Below, piece after piece: positions 7,834 through 17,712 of a stretch of 64,000 nucleotides of DNA. The translations under genes and the position numbers were made by a program. The DNA comes from Candidatus Aminicenantota bacterium (lineage in GTDB: Bacteria > Acidobacteriota > Aminicenantia > Aminicenantales > JAFGAV01), in contig JAFGAV010000025.1 of the NCBI GenBank assembly GCA_016933515.1, forward strand, positions 1-64,000, read 5' to 3'. Below the pieces are notes generated by a model, which was not told the DNA's origin, did not search any database, and worked only from the letters and a program-made list of their open reading frames with translations. Numbering within the stretch: position 1 is the stretch's first letter; every line of letters starts with the position of its first letter.

Positions 7834-9657
7834 ATGAGCAAGGTCGAGACGCTCCAAAAAATCGCGACGAAGCTGAGAATCCACTCGCTGGCCATGACGA
7901 CGCGCGCCGGGTCCGGGCATCCGACGACCTGCCTGTCCATGGCCGAGATCGCCGCCTGCCTCTTTTTCAGTGAGATGAAATACAACGTCCGCGACCCGCA
8001 TGATCCTCTCAACGACGAGATCGTGCTGTCCAAGGGGCACGCGGCGCCCATCCTCTGGGCGGCCTACGCCGAGGCGGGCATAATCACGAAAAAGTCCCTT
8101 CTCGACCTGCGAAAATTCACGAGCGACCTCGAGGGCCATCCCACGCCCCGCTTCCCTTGGATTAAAGCGGCCACGGGATCGCTCGGCCAGGGGCTGGCCG
8201 TCGGCGCGGGCGTCGCGCTCGGACAGAGGCTGCGCAAAACGTCCGCCCGGACCTACGTCGTCATGGGCGACGGCGAGTGCGCCGAGGGCGCGGTCTGGGA
8301 AGCGGCCAACATTGCCTCCCTTCTCGGCCTCTCGAACCTCTGCGCCGTCGTCGATGTCAACCGGCTGGGCCAGTCCGACTTCACCATGCATCGCCACGAC
8401 CTGGCCGCCTACGGCCGCAAATTCAAGGCCTTCGGCTGGGAGGTCTTCACGGTCGACGGCCACGACATTCCCGCCCTGCTCGGCGCCCTCGACAAGGCGC
8501 GCAAGGCGTCCCGCCCCGCGGTCATTCTCGCCAAGACGATCAAAGGCAAGGACGTGTCTTTCGTCGAGGACCGGAACGGTTGGCACGGAAAACCCCTCAA
8601 GGAAGACGAACTCCGGGAGGCCCTGGCCGAGCTGGGCAAGATGCCGGCTGTGGACGCAAGGAAGCTTGTCAAAGCCCGAAAAGGAAAACGGCCGGCCGAA
8701 CCGAGTCGGATTTATGAGTTCGACAGAACGGACTACAAAGAGAAAACAGCCACCCGGCTGGCCTACGGAAAAGCCCTGGCCGGACTGGGCCGCGCCAATC
8801 CCGACGTCGTTGTCATCGACGGCGACGTCAAGAACTCGACGTATGCCGACAAGTTTTTCGAGGCGTTTCCGGAACGCTCGTTCCAGGCCTTTATCGCCGA
8901 GCAGTCCATGGCCGGAATGGCCATGGGCCTGGCGGCTAAAGGATTCATTCCTTTCACGGCCACATTCGCCGCTTTTTTGACCCGGGCCCACGACCAGGTT
9001 CGCATGGCCGCCTACTCCTTCGCCAATGTCAAGTTCTGCGGCTCTCACGTCGGCGTGAGCATCGGTGAGGACGGCCCGTCCCAGATGGGGCTTGAGGACC
9101 TGGCCATGTTCCGGCCCATCCCCGGCTGCGTCGTCCTCTATCCCAGCGACGCTTTTTCCGCCGAAGCCTGCGTCGAGGCGGCGGCCTGGCACCGGGGGAT
9201 GGTCTATATCCGCACCACGCGGCCGGCGACGCCGCTGCTCTACGAAAAGGGAGAGGCGTTTCCCGTCGGCGGGTCCAAGGTCCTGCGCTCGAGCGCCGGC
9301 GACAAGGCGGTCGTCGTGGCGGCCGGCATCACCGTTCACGAGGCCCTCAAGGCGGCCGACGAACTTAAGGAGGGCGGGATTTCCGTCAGGATCGTGGACG
9401 CCTACTCGGTCCAGCCCATCGACGCCCCGGGTCTGAAGCGGCACGCCGCCGAGTGCGGCGGGAATGTGATTGTGGTCGAAGACCACTTCCCGGCGGGCGG
9501 TCTGGGGGAGGCGGTCGCCGCCGCCCTGGCCGGCTGCGCCAAAATCGCTCATCTTTGCGTCCGCGAGCTTCCGCGCTCGGGAAAGCCCGCCGAACTTCTC
9601 GACGCCTGCGGAATCAGCGCCCGTCACATCCGCAAGGCCGTGGAGGATATGTCCTGA
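7834..9657 (+). CDS. tkt: Transketolase, short metazoan-type
   Basis: This 607-residue single-chain transketolase moves two-carbon units between sugar phosphates in the non-oxidative pentose phosphate pathway. Visible motifs are GSGHPTT (26-32), LSKGHAAP (65-72), the thiamine diphosphate motif GDGECAEG (145-152) and the pyrimidine-domain catalytic Glu356 in IAEQSMAG. Length and motifs (PTTC, DINRLGQSD-like DVNRLGQSD) resemble animal transketolases of about 620 residues more than the 660-residue E. coli form. GGGGAGGG lies about 10 bases before ATG 7834. It has its own promoter. The N- and C-terminal halves are not split into two genes as in many archaea and anaerobes. Confidence 0.93.
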   Translation: MSKVETLQKIATKLRIHSLAMTTRAGSGHPTTCLSMAEIAACLFFSEMKYNVRDPHDPLNDEIVLSKGHAAPILWAAYAEAGIITKKSLLDLRKFTSDLEGHPTPRFPWIKAATGSLGQGLAVGAGVALGQRLRKTSARTYVVMGDGECAEGAVWEAANIASLLGLSNLCAVVDVNRLGQSDFTMHRHDLAAYGRKFKAFGWEVFTVDGHDIPALLGALDKARKASRPAVILAKTIKGKDVSFVEDRNGWHGKPLKEDELREALAELGKMPAVDARKLVKARKGKRPAEPSRIYEFDRTDYKEKTATRLAYGKALAGLGRANPDVVVIDGDVKNSTYADKFFEAFPERSFQAFIAEQSMAGMAMGLAAKGFIPFTATFAAFLTRAHDQVRMAAYSFANVKFCGSHVGVSIGEDGPSQMGLEDLAMFRPIPGCVVLYPSDAFSAEACVEAAAWHRGMVYIRTTRPATPLLYEKGEAFPVGGSKVLRSSAGDKAVVVAAGITVHEALKAADELKEGGISVRIVDAYSVQPIDAPGLKRHAAECGGNVIVVEDHFPAGGLGEAVAAALAGCAKIAHLCVRELPRSGKPAELLDACGISARHIRKAVEDMS

Positions 9658-9848
9658 TCGTGTTTGCGGCTCGATCTCAAGCCCCCGGCGCTCGGGGGAG
9701 GGGGGAACGCAAATCCGCGAAACGGAATCGTCTTCCAAGAACCGACCCGGTCTCCCGAATCCAGGACGTTCAATCCTCGGCAAGCCGTTTTGGGGACTTC
9801 GTCCGCACTTCCCCGGGCGGCGAAGCGGGAACGAGCGAAAGGAGGGAG

Positions 9849-10664
9849 ATGAGAGGCCCGAATTCTTGGGGGGCGGTTTTCTTTGTTGTCATCGCGGCGG
9901 CGGCCGGCGTCTTTGTTGAGGCCGGCGCTCCCGTCCCGCCGGCGGGAACAGCCGAGGCGGCGCCTCCCGCCTCGGCCGTCGTCCTGTACGTCGTCGACGG
10001 CGATTCCTTCCACGCCCGCTTCCCGGACGGAAAGGCGGGCGGGGTGCGTCTCATCGGCGTCAACGCGCCCGAGATGACGGATGAGCGGGAGGATGTCCGC
10101 GCCTGGGCGTTTCTGGCCAAAAGGTTCGCCATTCATCAACTCGCCGGGAAAAAAATCAAGCTCGAATACGATTGGGAAACGAGGGACGCCTACGGCCGCC
10201 TTCTGGCCTACGTTCGCCTGCCCGGAGGGGAGCGAAAGCTTTTCAACAAACTCATCATCGGCCGCGGCTTCGCCTACGCGTTCCTCAAGTATCCTTTCCG
10301 TGAAGATTACCAGCGTGAGTTCCGCCGGGCCCAACAGGAAGCCGTAAGAGAGGGAAGAGGGTTGTGGAGAAAAGATGCCCCACCGGAGATCACTCCCGCC
10401 GAGGCCGGAAACCGCCTCGGAGATCTCGCCGCCGTCCGCTTCCGATGCGCCGAGGTCAAAGAGCTGAGGCGGTATTACGCCCTCATCGCCCGGGAAGGGG
10501 GATTTCAGGTCCTGGTTTCCAAGAGCTGCGGGCTCGATCTCAGCCCTGTGTCGTCCTGGGCCGGCAGACGGATGGTCGTTTCCGGCATCGTGGAGGGCGC
10601 CCCGGGCCGCATCAGCATTTATGTCTGTTTCCCGATCCAGATACAAACGGAGGGGGACGGTTAG
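9849..10664 (+). CDS. Exported thermonuclease-like (SNase) protein
   Basis: This 271-residue protein has a signal peptide (hydrophobic 9-23), then a staphylococcal nuclease fold: VVDGDSF (48-54), RLIGVNAPE (67-75) and DAYGRLLAYV. These carry the calcium-binding Asp and catalytic Arg/Glu positions of the family, which cuts DNA and RNA. A C-terminal region of about 90 residues (RFRCAEV to the end) looks like a second OB-type beta domain. I chose ATG 9849 because AAAGGAGGG lies directly upstream and the signal peptide follows; the open frame itself begins near 9453. It probably acts in the periplasm or outside the cell for nucleic acid scavenging. Confidence 0.85.
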   Translation: MRGPNSWGAVFFVVIAAAAGVFVEAGAPVPPAGTAEAAPPASAVVLYVVDGDSFHARFPDGKAGGVRLIGVNAPEMTDEREDVRAWAFLAKRFAIHQLAGKKIKLEYDWETRDAYGRLLAYVRLPGGERKLFNKLIIGRGFAYAFLKYPFREDYQREFRRAQQEAVREGRGLWRKDAPPEITPAEAGNRLGDLAAVRFRCAEVKELRRYYALIAREGGFQVLVSKSCGLDLSPVSSWAGRRMVVSGIVEGAPGRISIYVCFPIQIQTEGDG

Positions 10665-10898
10665 GAGCGCTCCGGCATTATTCAATTGACAAAATGACGA
10701 ATCTCCGTTAATTAAACGGAAAGGGGAAAACGGTGTTTTTCGCCGCCTGGGAAAAAACCGTTGCCGACGGCAGGGCGGTTCCGGCGCCGTAAGACCCGAT
10801 GAAAACGACGCGCCGTGTCTTCGCTTCCCCCCGGACGGCCGATCCGGGCGCCGGGGGAGAAAGTCGAGGGAATTTGTAATCAGTTCAAGGAGGTTGTC

Positions 10899-11756
10899 AT
10901 GCCGAAAGAAAAAGAAAAGGGCAAGGAAGGCAAATCGAAGTTCAACCCGCTGTTCGCCGTCGGTTGGGCCGAGAAGGCCATCGGATTTCTCAAACGCCTT
11001 TTCACGGAAAAGCTTCTGGCGAAAAGCCTGGCCGGCTCGAAGGCCCTGGGGAAATACGGACTGGCGGCGGCGGCCGTCCTCGGTCTGCTGCTGTCCCTGG
11101 TCATGGCCGTCAGGGCGAATTCCTTCATCGCCTTCCTGATCGGCGTGGGATGGGTCCTGGTCGTCATCGTGGCCATGTATGTCGCCGGGAGGTTCATCGA
11201 CGCCGGGGAGAAGCTCATCGAGTCCACGTCCTCGCAGCTGTCCTCCACGGCCTTCCTCGACTGCTTCGGTTTCCTGGCGGCCATCGTCGGAACGGTCGGG
11301 TTCGTCCTTCTGACCGTGCTGGCCGTCCAGAGAAAGAGCGAGTCGTATTTCTACGTCGGAGTCGCCCTCCTCGTCGCCAGCGTCTTTTTCGCCGCCGTGG
11401 CCTTCAATCCCAAGTCCGTCAACATCGCCATCATCAAGGAATCCTCGGCCGGCCACGAAGCCGTGGGGGTCATCGCCTTTTTTCTCAAGGGGGCGCTCAA
11501 GCTCATCCCGGTCGTCTTCGGCGTGGGCGTCGTCGTCTCGGCCGTCATCATGGTCATCAAGGGCATCGGCCTTTTCGGAGCCGACTGGAGAGTGGCGGCC
11601 GCGTGGAGCGGAGTTGTTCAATTCGGGACGATGGCCTTCCTCTTCGCCCTCGCTCCTTTTCTCGGCTTTCTGCTCTTTATCCTCAGCTACCTGGGCCTGG
11701 ACGTTATCCAGTCCATCCTGTCCGTTCCCGGCAAGCTCGACAAGCTGGCGAAATAG
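10899..11756 (+). CDS. Hypothetical polytopic membrane protein
   Basis: This 285-residue protein begins with a lysine-rich cytoplasmic tail (residues 1-15), then shows about six to seven hydrophobic segments (near 57-72, 76-97, 122-145, 155-172, 192-225, 240-265). I do not recognise a family or a catalytic motif. AAGGAGG sits 7 bases before ATG 10899, which decides the start over earlier in-frame codons. A TTGACA at 10686-10691 upstream may be part of its promoter, but the -10 is poor. The next gene starts 87 bases later. An accessory envelope role is possible but not supported. Confidence 0.7.
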   Translation: MPKEKEKGKEGKSKFNPLFAVGWAEKAIGFLKRLFTEKLLAKSLAGSKALGKYGLAAAAVLGLLLSLVMAVRANSFIAFLIGVGWVLVVIVAMYVAGRFIDAGEKLIESTSSQLSSTAFLDCFGFLAAIVGTVGFVLLTVLAVQRKSESYFYVGVALLVASVFFAAVAFNPKSVNIAIIKESSAGHEAVGVIAFFLKGALKLIPVVFGVGVVVSAVIMVIKGIGLFGADWRVAAAWSGVVQFGTMAFLFALAPFLGFLLFILSYLGLDVIQSILSVPGKLDKLAK

Positions 11757-11843
11757 CCGGAGAGGGGGGGGAGCTTCAAGGGGAGGCCGGCTCTCGAGCC
11801 GAAGCGGTCGTCGGGTAGCGCTCAAGGGAGAGAAAACGCCGAC

Positions 11844-13280
11844 ATGCGCGGAGGTTTTCATTACAGGCGGGTCGATAAAGCCCTGACGGACGGCCTTAAG
11901 GAGATTGTCGGCCGGGACAACGTCTTGATCGATCCCGACCGTCTCGACGCCTATTCGGGAGACGAATCGCCCCATCGGGAAATCGCCCGGAGGCCCGAGG
12001 CCGTGGTCCGTCCGGGAACGACGGAGGAGGTAGCGGCCGTTCTCCGGCTGGCCTCGGAAGAGCGCGTTCCGGTCGTGCCGCGCGGCGGGGGGACGGGACT
12101 GAGCGGCGGATGCGTTCCCCAATTGGGCGGACTCGTTCTTTCGCTCGAGAGAATGAACCGCGTCTTCGAAATCGACGCCGCGAACCAGACAGCCGAGGTC
12201 GAGGCCGGCCTGACCCTGGCCGGATTCAACGTCGCCGTGGAGGAGACGGGGTTTTCCTTCCCGCCCCATCCCGGAGACGAAGGGGCGATGATCGGCGGCC
12301 TGATCGCCACGAACGCCGGCGGATGCCGGGCCCTGAAATACGGCGGCATCCGGCAGCATGTCCGCGGCTTGGAAGTCGTTCTGGCATCGGGCGACGTCCT
12401 CCGTCTGGGCGGAAAGCTCGTCAAAAGTTCGACCGGCTACAATCTCCTGCACCTTTTTATCGGGTCCGAGGGGACGCTGGGCGTCATCACCCGGGCGACG
12501 ATCCAGCTTCTGCAGCCCCTGAGGCTGACGCGCACGCTCGTCATCCCTTTCGAGGACATCGCTCCGGCCATCGAGGCCGTGCCGCTCATCCTGCGTGAAA
12601 GCGGCCTCCCCATGGCCCTGGAATTCGTCGGCCGCGACGTCATCACGGCCACGGAAGCGCATCTGAGGAAAAACTGGCCCTGCGCTTCCGGGACGACCTA
12701 TCTGCTGGTCATTCTGGACGCGCCCACGGAGGACGAGCTCGAGCGTCTGTCGCTCTCGGCCGCCGAGATCTGCCTCGGATCCGGCGCCCTGGACGTTTAT
12801 GTCGCCGACACCGCGGCCAAGCAGGATCGGATCCTCGAGATCCGGAGCAAGATTTACGAAGCCATCAAGGCGGACACGGTCACCATTTTGGACATCTCCC
12901 TGCCGCGCTCCGAGATCGCCGCTCATGTCAAGTTCGTCCGGGATATCGCCCGGAGACACGGTTTGTGGCTGCCGACTTTCGGACATGCGGGTGACGGAAA
13001 CGTCCACACCCACATCATGAAGTCCCGTTTCAAGGACGGCCGGCCGCGCCCCATGGACGGTCCGGCCCCCGCCGGACTGTTCGACGAGATCAAGCGGGAG
13101 ATCTACCGCGACGGCAAGTCCCGCGGAGGGGTCATCAGCGGGGAGCACGGCATCGGCCTCGTGAAAAAGCCGCTTTTGGCGTTCAGCCTGGACGAACGGC
13201 AGGTGGAAATGATGCGCGGCATCAAGAAGGTGTTCGATCCCCGAGGCATTCTGAATCCGGGAAAAGTCTTTGATCCCTGA
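11844..13280 (+). CDS. FAD-linked oxidase, glycolate oxidase GlcD / D-lactate dehydrogenase type
   Basis: This 478-residue protein has the PCMH-type FAD-binding signature PRGGGTGLSGG (79-89) and the C-terminal metal/substrate motif GHAGDGNVHTH (380-390), which define the GlcD/DLD family. These enzymes oxidise D-2-hydroxy acids such as D-lactate or glycolate. It lacks an iron-sulfur domain, and no GlcE or GlcF partner is adjacent, so the electron acceptor is unknown; an electron-transfer flavoprotein is usual in anaerobes. GGGAGAG precedes ATG 11844. The exact substrate is not predictable from sequence. Confidence 0.88.
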   Translation: MRGGFHYRRVDKALTDGLKEIVGRDNVLIDPDRLDAYSGDESPHREIARRPEAVVRPGTTEEVAAVLRLASEERVPVVPRGGGTGLSGGCVPQLGGLVLSLERMNRVFEIDAANQTAEVEAGLTLAGFNVAVEETGFSFPPHPGDEGAMIGGLIATNAGGCRALKYGGIRQHVRGLEVVLASGDVLRLGGKLVKSSTGYNLLHLFIGSEGTLGVITRATIQLLQPLRLTRTLVIPFEDIAPAIEAVPLILRESGLPMALEFVGRDVITATEAHLRKNWPCASGTTYLLVILDAPTEDELERLSLSAAEICLGSGALDVYVADTAAKQDRILEIRSKIYEAIKADTVTILDISLPRSEIAAHVKFVRDIARRHGLWLPTFGHAGDGNVHTHIMKSRFKDGRPRPMDGPAPAGLFDEIKREIYRDGKSRGGVISGEHGIGLVKKPLLAFSLDERQVEMMRGIKKVFDPRGILNPGKVFDP

Positions 13281-13446
13281 ACGCCTCAGTCCCCACGTGG
13301 GCTTTCTGAGAAGGGAACCGGTCGCCGCAATTCCAAGCGGCATTGTGCCGCCCCACGCCGAAGGTCCCGCCCCCTGACGATTCAGGGGAGCAAGCGTCGA
13401 TTCCGGCAGTGAAAAAACCGCCGACCTGGAAAGCATTCCATTTGAT

Positions 13447-13473
13447 TTGACGGTTGTTCTAGGGGAAAATAAT
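13447..13473 (+). promoter_or_regulatory. Candidate promoter for the large propeller protein
   Basis: TTGACG (13447-13452) and AATAAT (13468-13473) with a 15-base spacer; TAATAG gives a 17-base alternative. It lies about 40 bases before ATG 13514. Confidence 0.4.
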
Positions 13474-13513
13474 AGCGGCGGAACGGCAAGCGCCGCATTT
13501 CGGGGAGGCTGTT

Positions 13514-16500
13514 ATGAGAAGAAAATCAAGGTCCGAGAGGAAGGGTTTCATCATCGCGCTCATTCTGCTCTCCATGGCCGCCGCCGGGGCGCAGGAGCGC
13601 CCTGCGGCGACGGCGGCCAAGGAGAAGCCGTTCTCCGAGGCCTTGTTTTCCAATCTCGAGTGGCGGAACATCGGCCCGGCCATCATGGTCGGCCGCGTCA
13701 CGGATATCGAAGGCGCTCCCGGAAAACCGGCCGTCGTTTATGTCGGGACCGCTTCGGGCGGAGTGTGGAAGACCGTGGACGGAGGCGTGACCTGGAAGCC
13801 GATTTTCGACGGCATCGGTCTCCCCAGCATCGGCGACATCGCCCTCGAGCCCGGCAATCCCGACGTCGTCTACGTCGGCACGGGCGAAGCCAATCCCCGG
13901 AACAGCGTTTCCGCGGGGGGCGGAGTCTTCAAGTCCACGGACGGCGGAGCCACCTGGGCGTCGCTCGGCCTTCAGGACACGCGCCACGTCTCGCGCATCG
14001 TCGTTGACCCCCGGCGCCCGAACGTCGTTTTCGTCGGCGCCCTCGGCCATGTCTTCGGCCCGAACAAGGAGCGCGGCGTGTTCCGGTCGGAGGACGGCGG
14101 ACGGACTTGGGAGAAAACCCTTTATACCGACGAACGCCACGGAGTGGCCGATCTTGAAATCGACCCCGCAAACCCGAACATACTCTACGCCTCCCTGTGG
14201 AGGTTCGAGCGAAAGCCCTGGACCTTCCTCAGCGGCTCCGAGAACGGGGGAGTGTATAAATCCGTGGACGGCGGACGGACGTGGAAAAAACTCGTCCGCG
14301 GCCTGCCGCGGCTCGCGGGGCGCATCGGCGTCAAAGTCGCGCCGTCCAATCCCGCCGTCGTCTATGTTATGACCGAGTCGCCGGAGGGAATCCTCTATCG
14401 TTCCGACGACCGGGGAGAAACGTTCCGCCTCGTGTCCAAGGAGCGCCGGCTCGTATCCCGCGGGTTCTACTACACGGACCTGCGGGTCGATCCCGTCGAG
14501 GAGAACCGGGTCTACGCCGTGTCGTCACAGCTTTTCGTGTCGATCGACGGGGGAAGCGGCTTCCGCCGCATTTCCCAGGCGACCCATGTGGACTTTCACG
14601 CCTTGTGGATCGATCCCGCCGATCCCTCGCGCCTTTGGCAGGGACAGGACGGCGGCATCGCCGTCTCTCGGGACAGGGGAGAGACCTGGCATTACGTCAA
14701 CAACCTGTGCGCAAGCCAGTTTTACCAGGTTTTCGCCGACAACCGGGAACCTTTCTATTATGTCGGCGGCGGGCTCCAGGACAACGGCGCATGGTACGGC
14801 CCGTCCCGCAACCGGGAGGCCTTCGGGATCCTGAACGACGACTGGCGGATGATCAGCTTCGGAGACGGATTCCACGGCGTCGTCCATCCGGAAAATCCCG
14901 ATCTCTTCCTGACCGAGTCGCAGGGCGGAAGCATCATGCGCACCGACATGAAGACCGGGGAGCAGCAGGCGGTGAGCCCTCAGGTGCGGCGCGGCGAGGG
15001 CGGGCCGGTCTCTGAGCTTCCCTACCGGTTCAACTGGAACGCGCCCCTGGTGGCGTCTCCCTTCGACGACCGGACGATCTATCTGGGCGCGAACGTCGTT
15101 TTCAAATCCACGGATTTCGGCCTGATGTGGAAGCCCATCAGCCCCGACCTGACGACCAACGACCGGGAGAAGCAGAAAATGCCCGGCGCGCCGGCCTGGC
15201 CGGAGAGCACAACGGCCGAATTCTACTGCACGATCATCAGTCTCCGGGAGTCGCCCTTCCAGAGAGGCCTGTTGTGGGCCGGCACGGACGACGGACAGCT
15301 CCATGTCACGACCGACGGAGGACGGGAGTGGCAGAATGTGGCCAAGAACGTTCCCGGGATTCCCGCCTTATCTCCCGTGTCGGCGGTCGAGCCCTCCTGG
15401 ACCGAGGCCGGAACGGCCTACTGCGCTTTCGACAGGCACATGCTCGATGACCTTCGGCCCTATGTGTTCAAGACGCGCGACATGGGGAAGACGTGGACGA
15501 ACATCACCGGCAACCTGCCCGAACGGGCCCATGTCTGGGCGCTCAAGGAGGATCTGGAGAATCCCTCCATTCTTTATGCCGGGACGGAGCTCGGCCTGTT
15601 CGTGTCTTTCACGGGCGGGTCGGACTGGATGAGGCTCCATGGCCGGAATCTGCCCGTCGCGCCCGTTCATGACATTCTCATTCATCTGCGGGACAACGAC
15701 CTGATTCTGGGAACGCACGGCCGGGGGATCTGGATTCTGGACGACATCACGCCCCTCCAGCAATCGGCCGCTTCGCGTCTTGACCGGCCGGTCGGCCTTT
15801 TCGACCTCCGGCCCGCCCTCCGCTTCAGTCAAAAAGCGACGCGCTACGGCATCGGCGACAGCCTCTTCCGGGGCCAAAATCCGCCCTACGGCGCCCTGAT
15901 CACTTATTTTCTCAAGGAAAAAGCGGACAAAAAGCTGAAGCTTGAGGTTTTGGACGGCGCGACGGGGAAAGTTGTCCGCATCCTGGATGAGATCCCGGCC
16001 GAGCCCGGCCTCAACCGGGCCGTGTGGGACCTGAGAGGGGAAGGGCCGCGGTCGAGGAGCGAAACTCCCCCGGAACCGAACGATTTTTCACGGGGACCGA
16101 GGGGCGCCCAAGTCCTGCCGGGTTCTTACCGCCTGCGGTTGAGCCTGGGGCCGATCACCGTTGAAAAACCGCTCAAAGTCAAACTCGACCCCACGGTCAA
16201 TGTGACCCGGGAAGATCTCCTGGCCCAGCAGAAAGCCTGTCTCAAAGTCCTGGAGATGCTTTCCGCGACCAACGACGCCTTAAGGATTCTTGACGGGCTC
16301 AAGGCGCAGATCGAGGAGCGCAAAGCCACCATGCGGAAGTTGGGAAAGAACGTCAAAGACAACACGGTCAATGCCGTCGACGTCCACACAAACATGATTC
16401 ACGATCTCGAGGATCGATTGGCCCAATCCCGGGGAGACGGCGTGCCTTCCTCCAGTCCCCGCCTGTTGAACAAGCTCTCCATGTTTTTCAATGCCCTCGA

Positions 16501-16699
16501 CGGGGTCAACGCCGCGCCGACCGTTTCGCAGTTGGCCTACCTTTATGAGCTGACCGTGGAATTCAAGGACTCCCTGGCCGCTGTGAACGCCTATCTTTCG
16601 GACAGGGCCGACAAGCTGAACTCAGCGCTCTCCGAGAGCCGGATTCCGGGCGTTCTCGTCCCCGAGCCGCTCAAGCTTCCCGACCTCGAAAAGCTGTGA
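13514..16699 (+). CDS. Large exported sortilin/VPS10-like beta-propeller protein
   Basis: This 1061-residue protein has a signal peptide ending near AAAGAQ (residue 26). At least eight Asp-box/BNR-like repeats follow (VWKTVDGGVTWK, VFKSTDGGATW, VFRSEDGGRTWEK, VYKSVDGGRTWKK and others) over residues 50-750, forming one or two seven- to ten-bladed propellers as in sortilin-type and exo-alpha-sialidase-like proteins. The last 270 residues form a beta domain and a helical C-terminal segment with coiled-coil character. No catalytic residues are certain; members are often mislabelled glycosyl hydrolase. It likely sits in the periplasm or at the surface. The GTG start of the next gene overlaps its stop. 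Confidence 0.82.
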   Translation: MRRKSRSERKGFIIALILLSMAAAGAQERPAATAAKEKPFSEALFSNLEWRNIGPAIMVGRVTDIEGAPGKPAVVYVGTASGGVWKTVDGGVTWKPIFDGIGLPSIGDIALEPGNPDVVYVGTGEANPRNSVSAGGGVFKSTDGGATWASLGLQDTRHVSRIVVDPRRPNVVFVGALGHVFGPNKERGVFRSEDGGRTWEKTLYTDERHGVADLEIDPANPNILYASLWRFERKPWTFLSGSENGGVYKSVDGGRTWKKLVRGLPRLAGRIGVKVAPSNPAVVYVMTESPEGILYRSDDRGETFRLVSKERRLVSRGFYYTDLRVDPVEENRVYAVSSQLFVSIDGGSGFRRISQATHVDFHALWIDPADPSRLWQGQDGGIAVSRDRGETWHYVNNLCASQFYQVFADNREPFYYVGGGLQDNGAWYGPSRNREAFGILNDDWRMISFGDGFHGVVHPENPDLFLTESQGGSIMRTDMKTGEQQAVSPQVRRGEGGPVSELPYRFNWNAPLVASPFDDRTIYLGANVVFKSTDFGLMWKPISPDLTTNDREKQKMPGAPAWPESTTAEFYCTIISLRESPFQRGLLWAGTDDGQLHVTTDGGREWQNVAKNVPGIPALSPVSAVEPSWTEAGTAYCAFDRHMLDDLRPYVFKTRDMGKTWTNITGNLPERAHVWALKEDLENPSILYAGTELGLFVSFTGGSDWMRLHGRNLPVAPVHDILIHLRDNDLILGTHGRGIWILDDITPLQQSAASRLDRPVGLFDLRPALRFSQKATRYGIGDSLFRGQNPPYGALITYFLKEKADKKLKLEVLDGATGKVVRILDEIPAEPGLNRAVWDLRGEGPRSRSETPPEPNDFSRGPRGAQVLPGSYRLRLSLGPITVEKPLKVKLDPTVNVTREDLLAQQKACLKVLEMLSATNDALRILDGLKAQIEERKATMRKLGKNVKDNTVNAVDVHTNMIHDLEDRLAQSRGDGVPSSSPRLLNKLSMFFNALDGVNAAPTVSQLAYLYELTVEFKDSLAAVNAYLSDRADKLNSALSESRIPGVLVPEPLKLPDLEKL

Positions 16700-17712
16700 A
16701 CGTCCTGGTCGTCGGCGGCACCCGTTTTCTGGGGTGGCACATCGTCCGCAGGTTGCTTGAAGACGGGCGCGAGGTGACGCTGTTCAACCGCGGCCTGACG
16801 CCCGACGATTTCGGCGGCGAAGTCCGAAGGTTGCGCGGCGACCGAAGGGACGGGTGCGCGTTCCGGGTCCTGGCCGGAAGCCGCGACTGGGACGCCGTCG
16901 TGGATCTCATCGCCTACGACGCCGGGGATTCCCGCTCGGCGGTCGATGTCTTCCGGGAGAGAGTCGGGCACTTCCTCCACATCAGCACGGGCGCGGTCTA
17001 CATCGTCACCCGAGATTATCCCTGCCCTCTCCGGGAGGAGGATTACGACCGGGAGCTCTCCCCCCGCCCGGCGGCCGATGACGGCCTCTGGCTTTACGGG
17101 ACGAAAAAAAGGGAGGCCGAGGACGTTCTCAACGCGGCGCATGCCGAGCACGGCTTTCCCGCGACCTCCCTGAGGCTTCCGATCGTCCTCGGCGAGAGGG
17201 ACTACACCCTGCGCGCCTACTCCTATTTTCTGCGGGTCGAAGACGGGAAGACCGTGATTCTTCCGGACGGAGGGCTGTGCCCCTCGACTTACGTCTATGC
17301 CGGCGACGTGGCCGCGGCGGTCTCGGCCAATCTCGGGAATGCGGCCTCCTTCGGCCGGGCTTACAACCTGGCCCAGGCGGAGATTGTGTCTCTCCGGGAG
17401 TTCGTCCGGAAGTCGGCGTCCGCCCTGGGCGCGAATCCGGAAATCGCGGACATTCCCAAGGACGTTCTGGACCGCACCGGTTGGGGGAGGGGTTTTTCTC
17501 CCTTCTCGGTCCGCAGGCCTTTTGTGCTTTCGATCGAGAGAGCGGCGCGCGAATGGGGATTCGTCCCTTCGCCGTTCGACGAATGGCTGAGGGCGACCGC
17601 GCTCTGGTTCCGGGACCGCTACCGCGGCCCTCTCCCCGAAAACTACCTCCGGCGGGAGGAGGAGGCGGAGATGGCCCGGAGATACGCCGACGCCGTCTCA
17701 CGGCTGTTTTGA
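16696..17712 (+). CDS. NAD-dependent epimerase/dehydratase family protein
   Basis: This 338-residue protein is an extended short-chain dehydrogenase, with the Rossmann motif GGTRFLG (7-13) at the N-terminus. The region ISTGAVY (catalytic Ser) and LYGTKKREAED (Tyr-x3-Lys) gives the usual triad. It resembles the CSP41/isoflavone reductase-like branch of uncharacterised epimerases. Translation starts at GTG 16696, overlapping the TGA of the preceding gene (GTGA), so coupling is expected; a biochemical link with the exported propeller protein is not obvious. The substrate may be a nucleotide sugar or other cyclic compound. Confidence 0.82.
   Translation: MNVLVVGGTRFLGWHIVRRLLEDGREVTLFNRGLTPDDFGGEVRRLRGDRRDGCAFRVLAGSRDWDAVVDLIAYDAGDSRSAVDVFRERVGHFLHISTGAVYIVTRDYPCPLREEDYDRELSPRPAADDGLWLYGTKKREAEDVLNAAHAEHGFPATSLRLPIVLGERDYTLRAYSYFLRVEDGKTVILPDGGLCPSTYVYAGDVAAAVSANLGNAASFGRAYNLAQAEIVSLREFVRKSASALGANPEIADIPKDVLDRTGWGRGFSPFSVRRPFVLSIERAAREWGFVPSPFDEWLRATALWFRDRYRGPLPENYLRREEEAEMARRYADAVSRLF

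Noticed and set aside
7771-9783. A 670-residue minus-strand frame over transketolase
   Set aside because: It is antisense to tkt and shows only low-complexity Gly/Arg/Asp-rich sequence.
9624-13436. A 1270-residue open frame on the minus strand
   Set aside because: It lies antisense to the nuclease, membrane protein and GlcD-type genes and encodes a Gly/Arg/Asp-rich sequence without family motifs. In GC-rich DNA the complementary frame often stays open.
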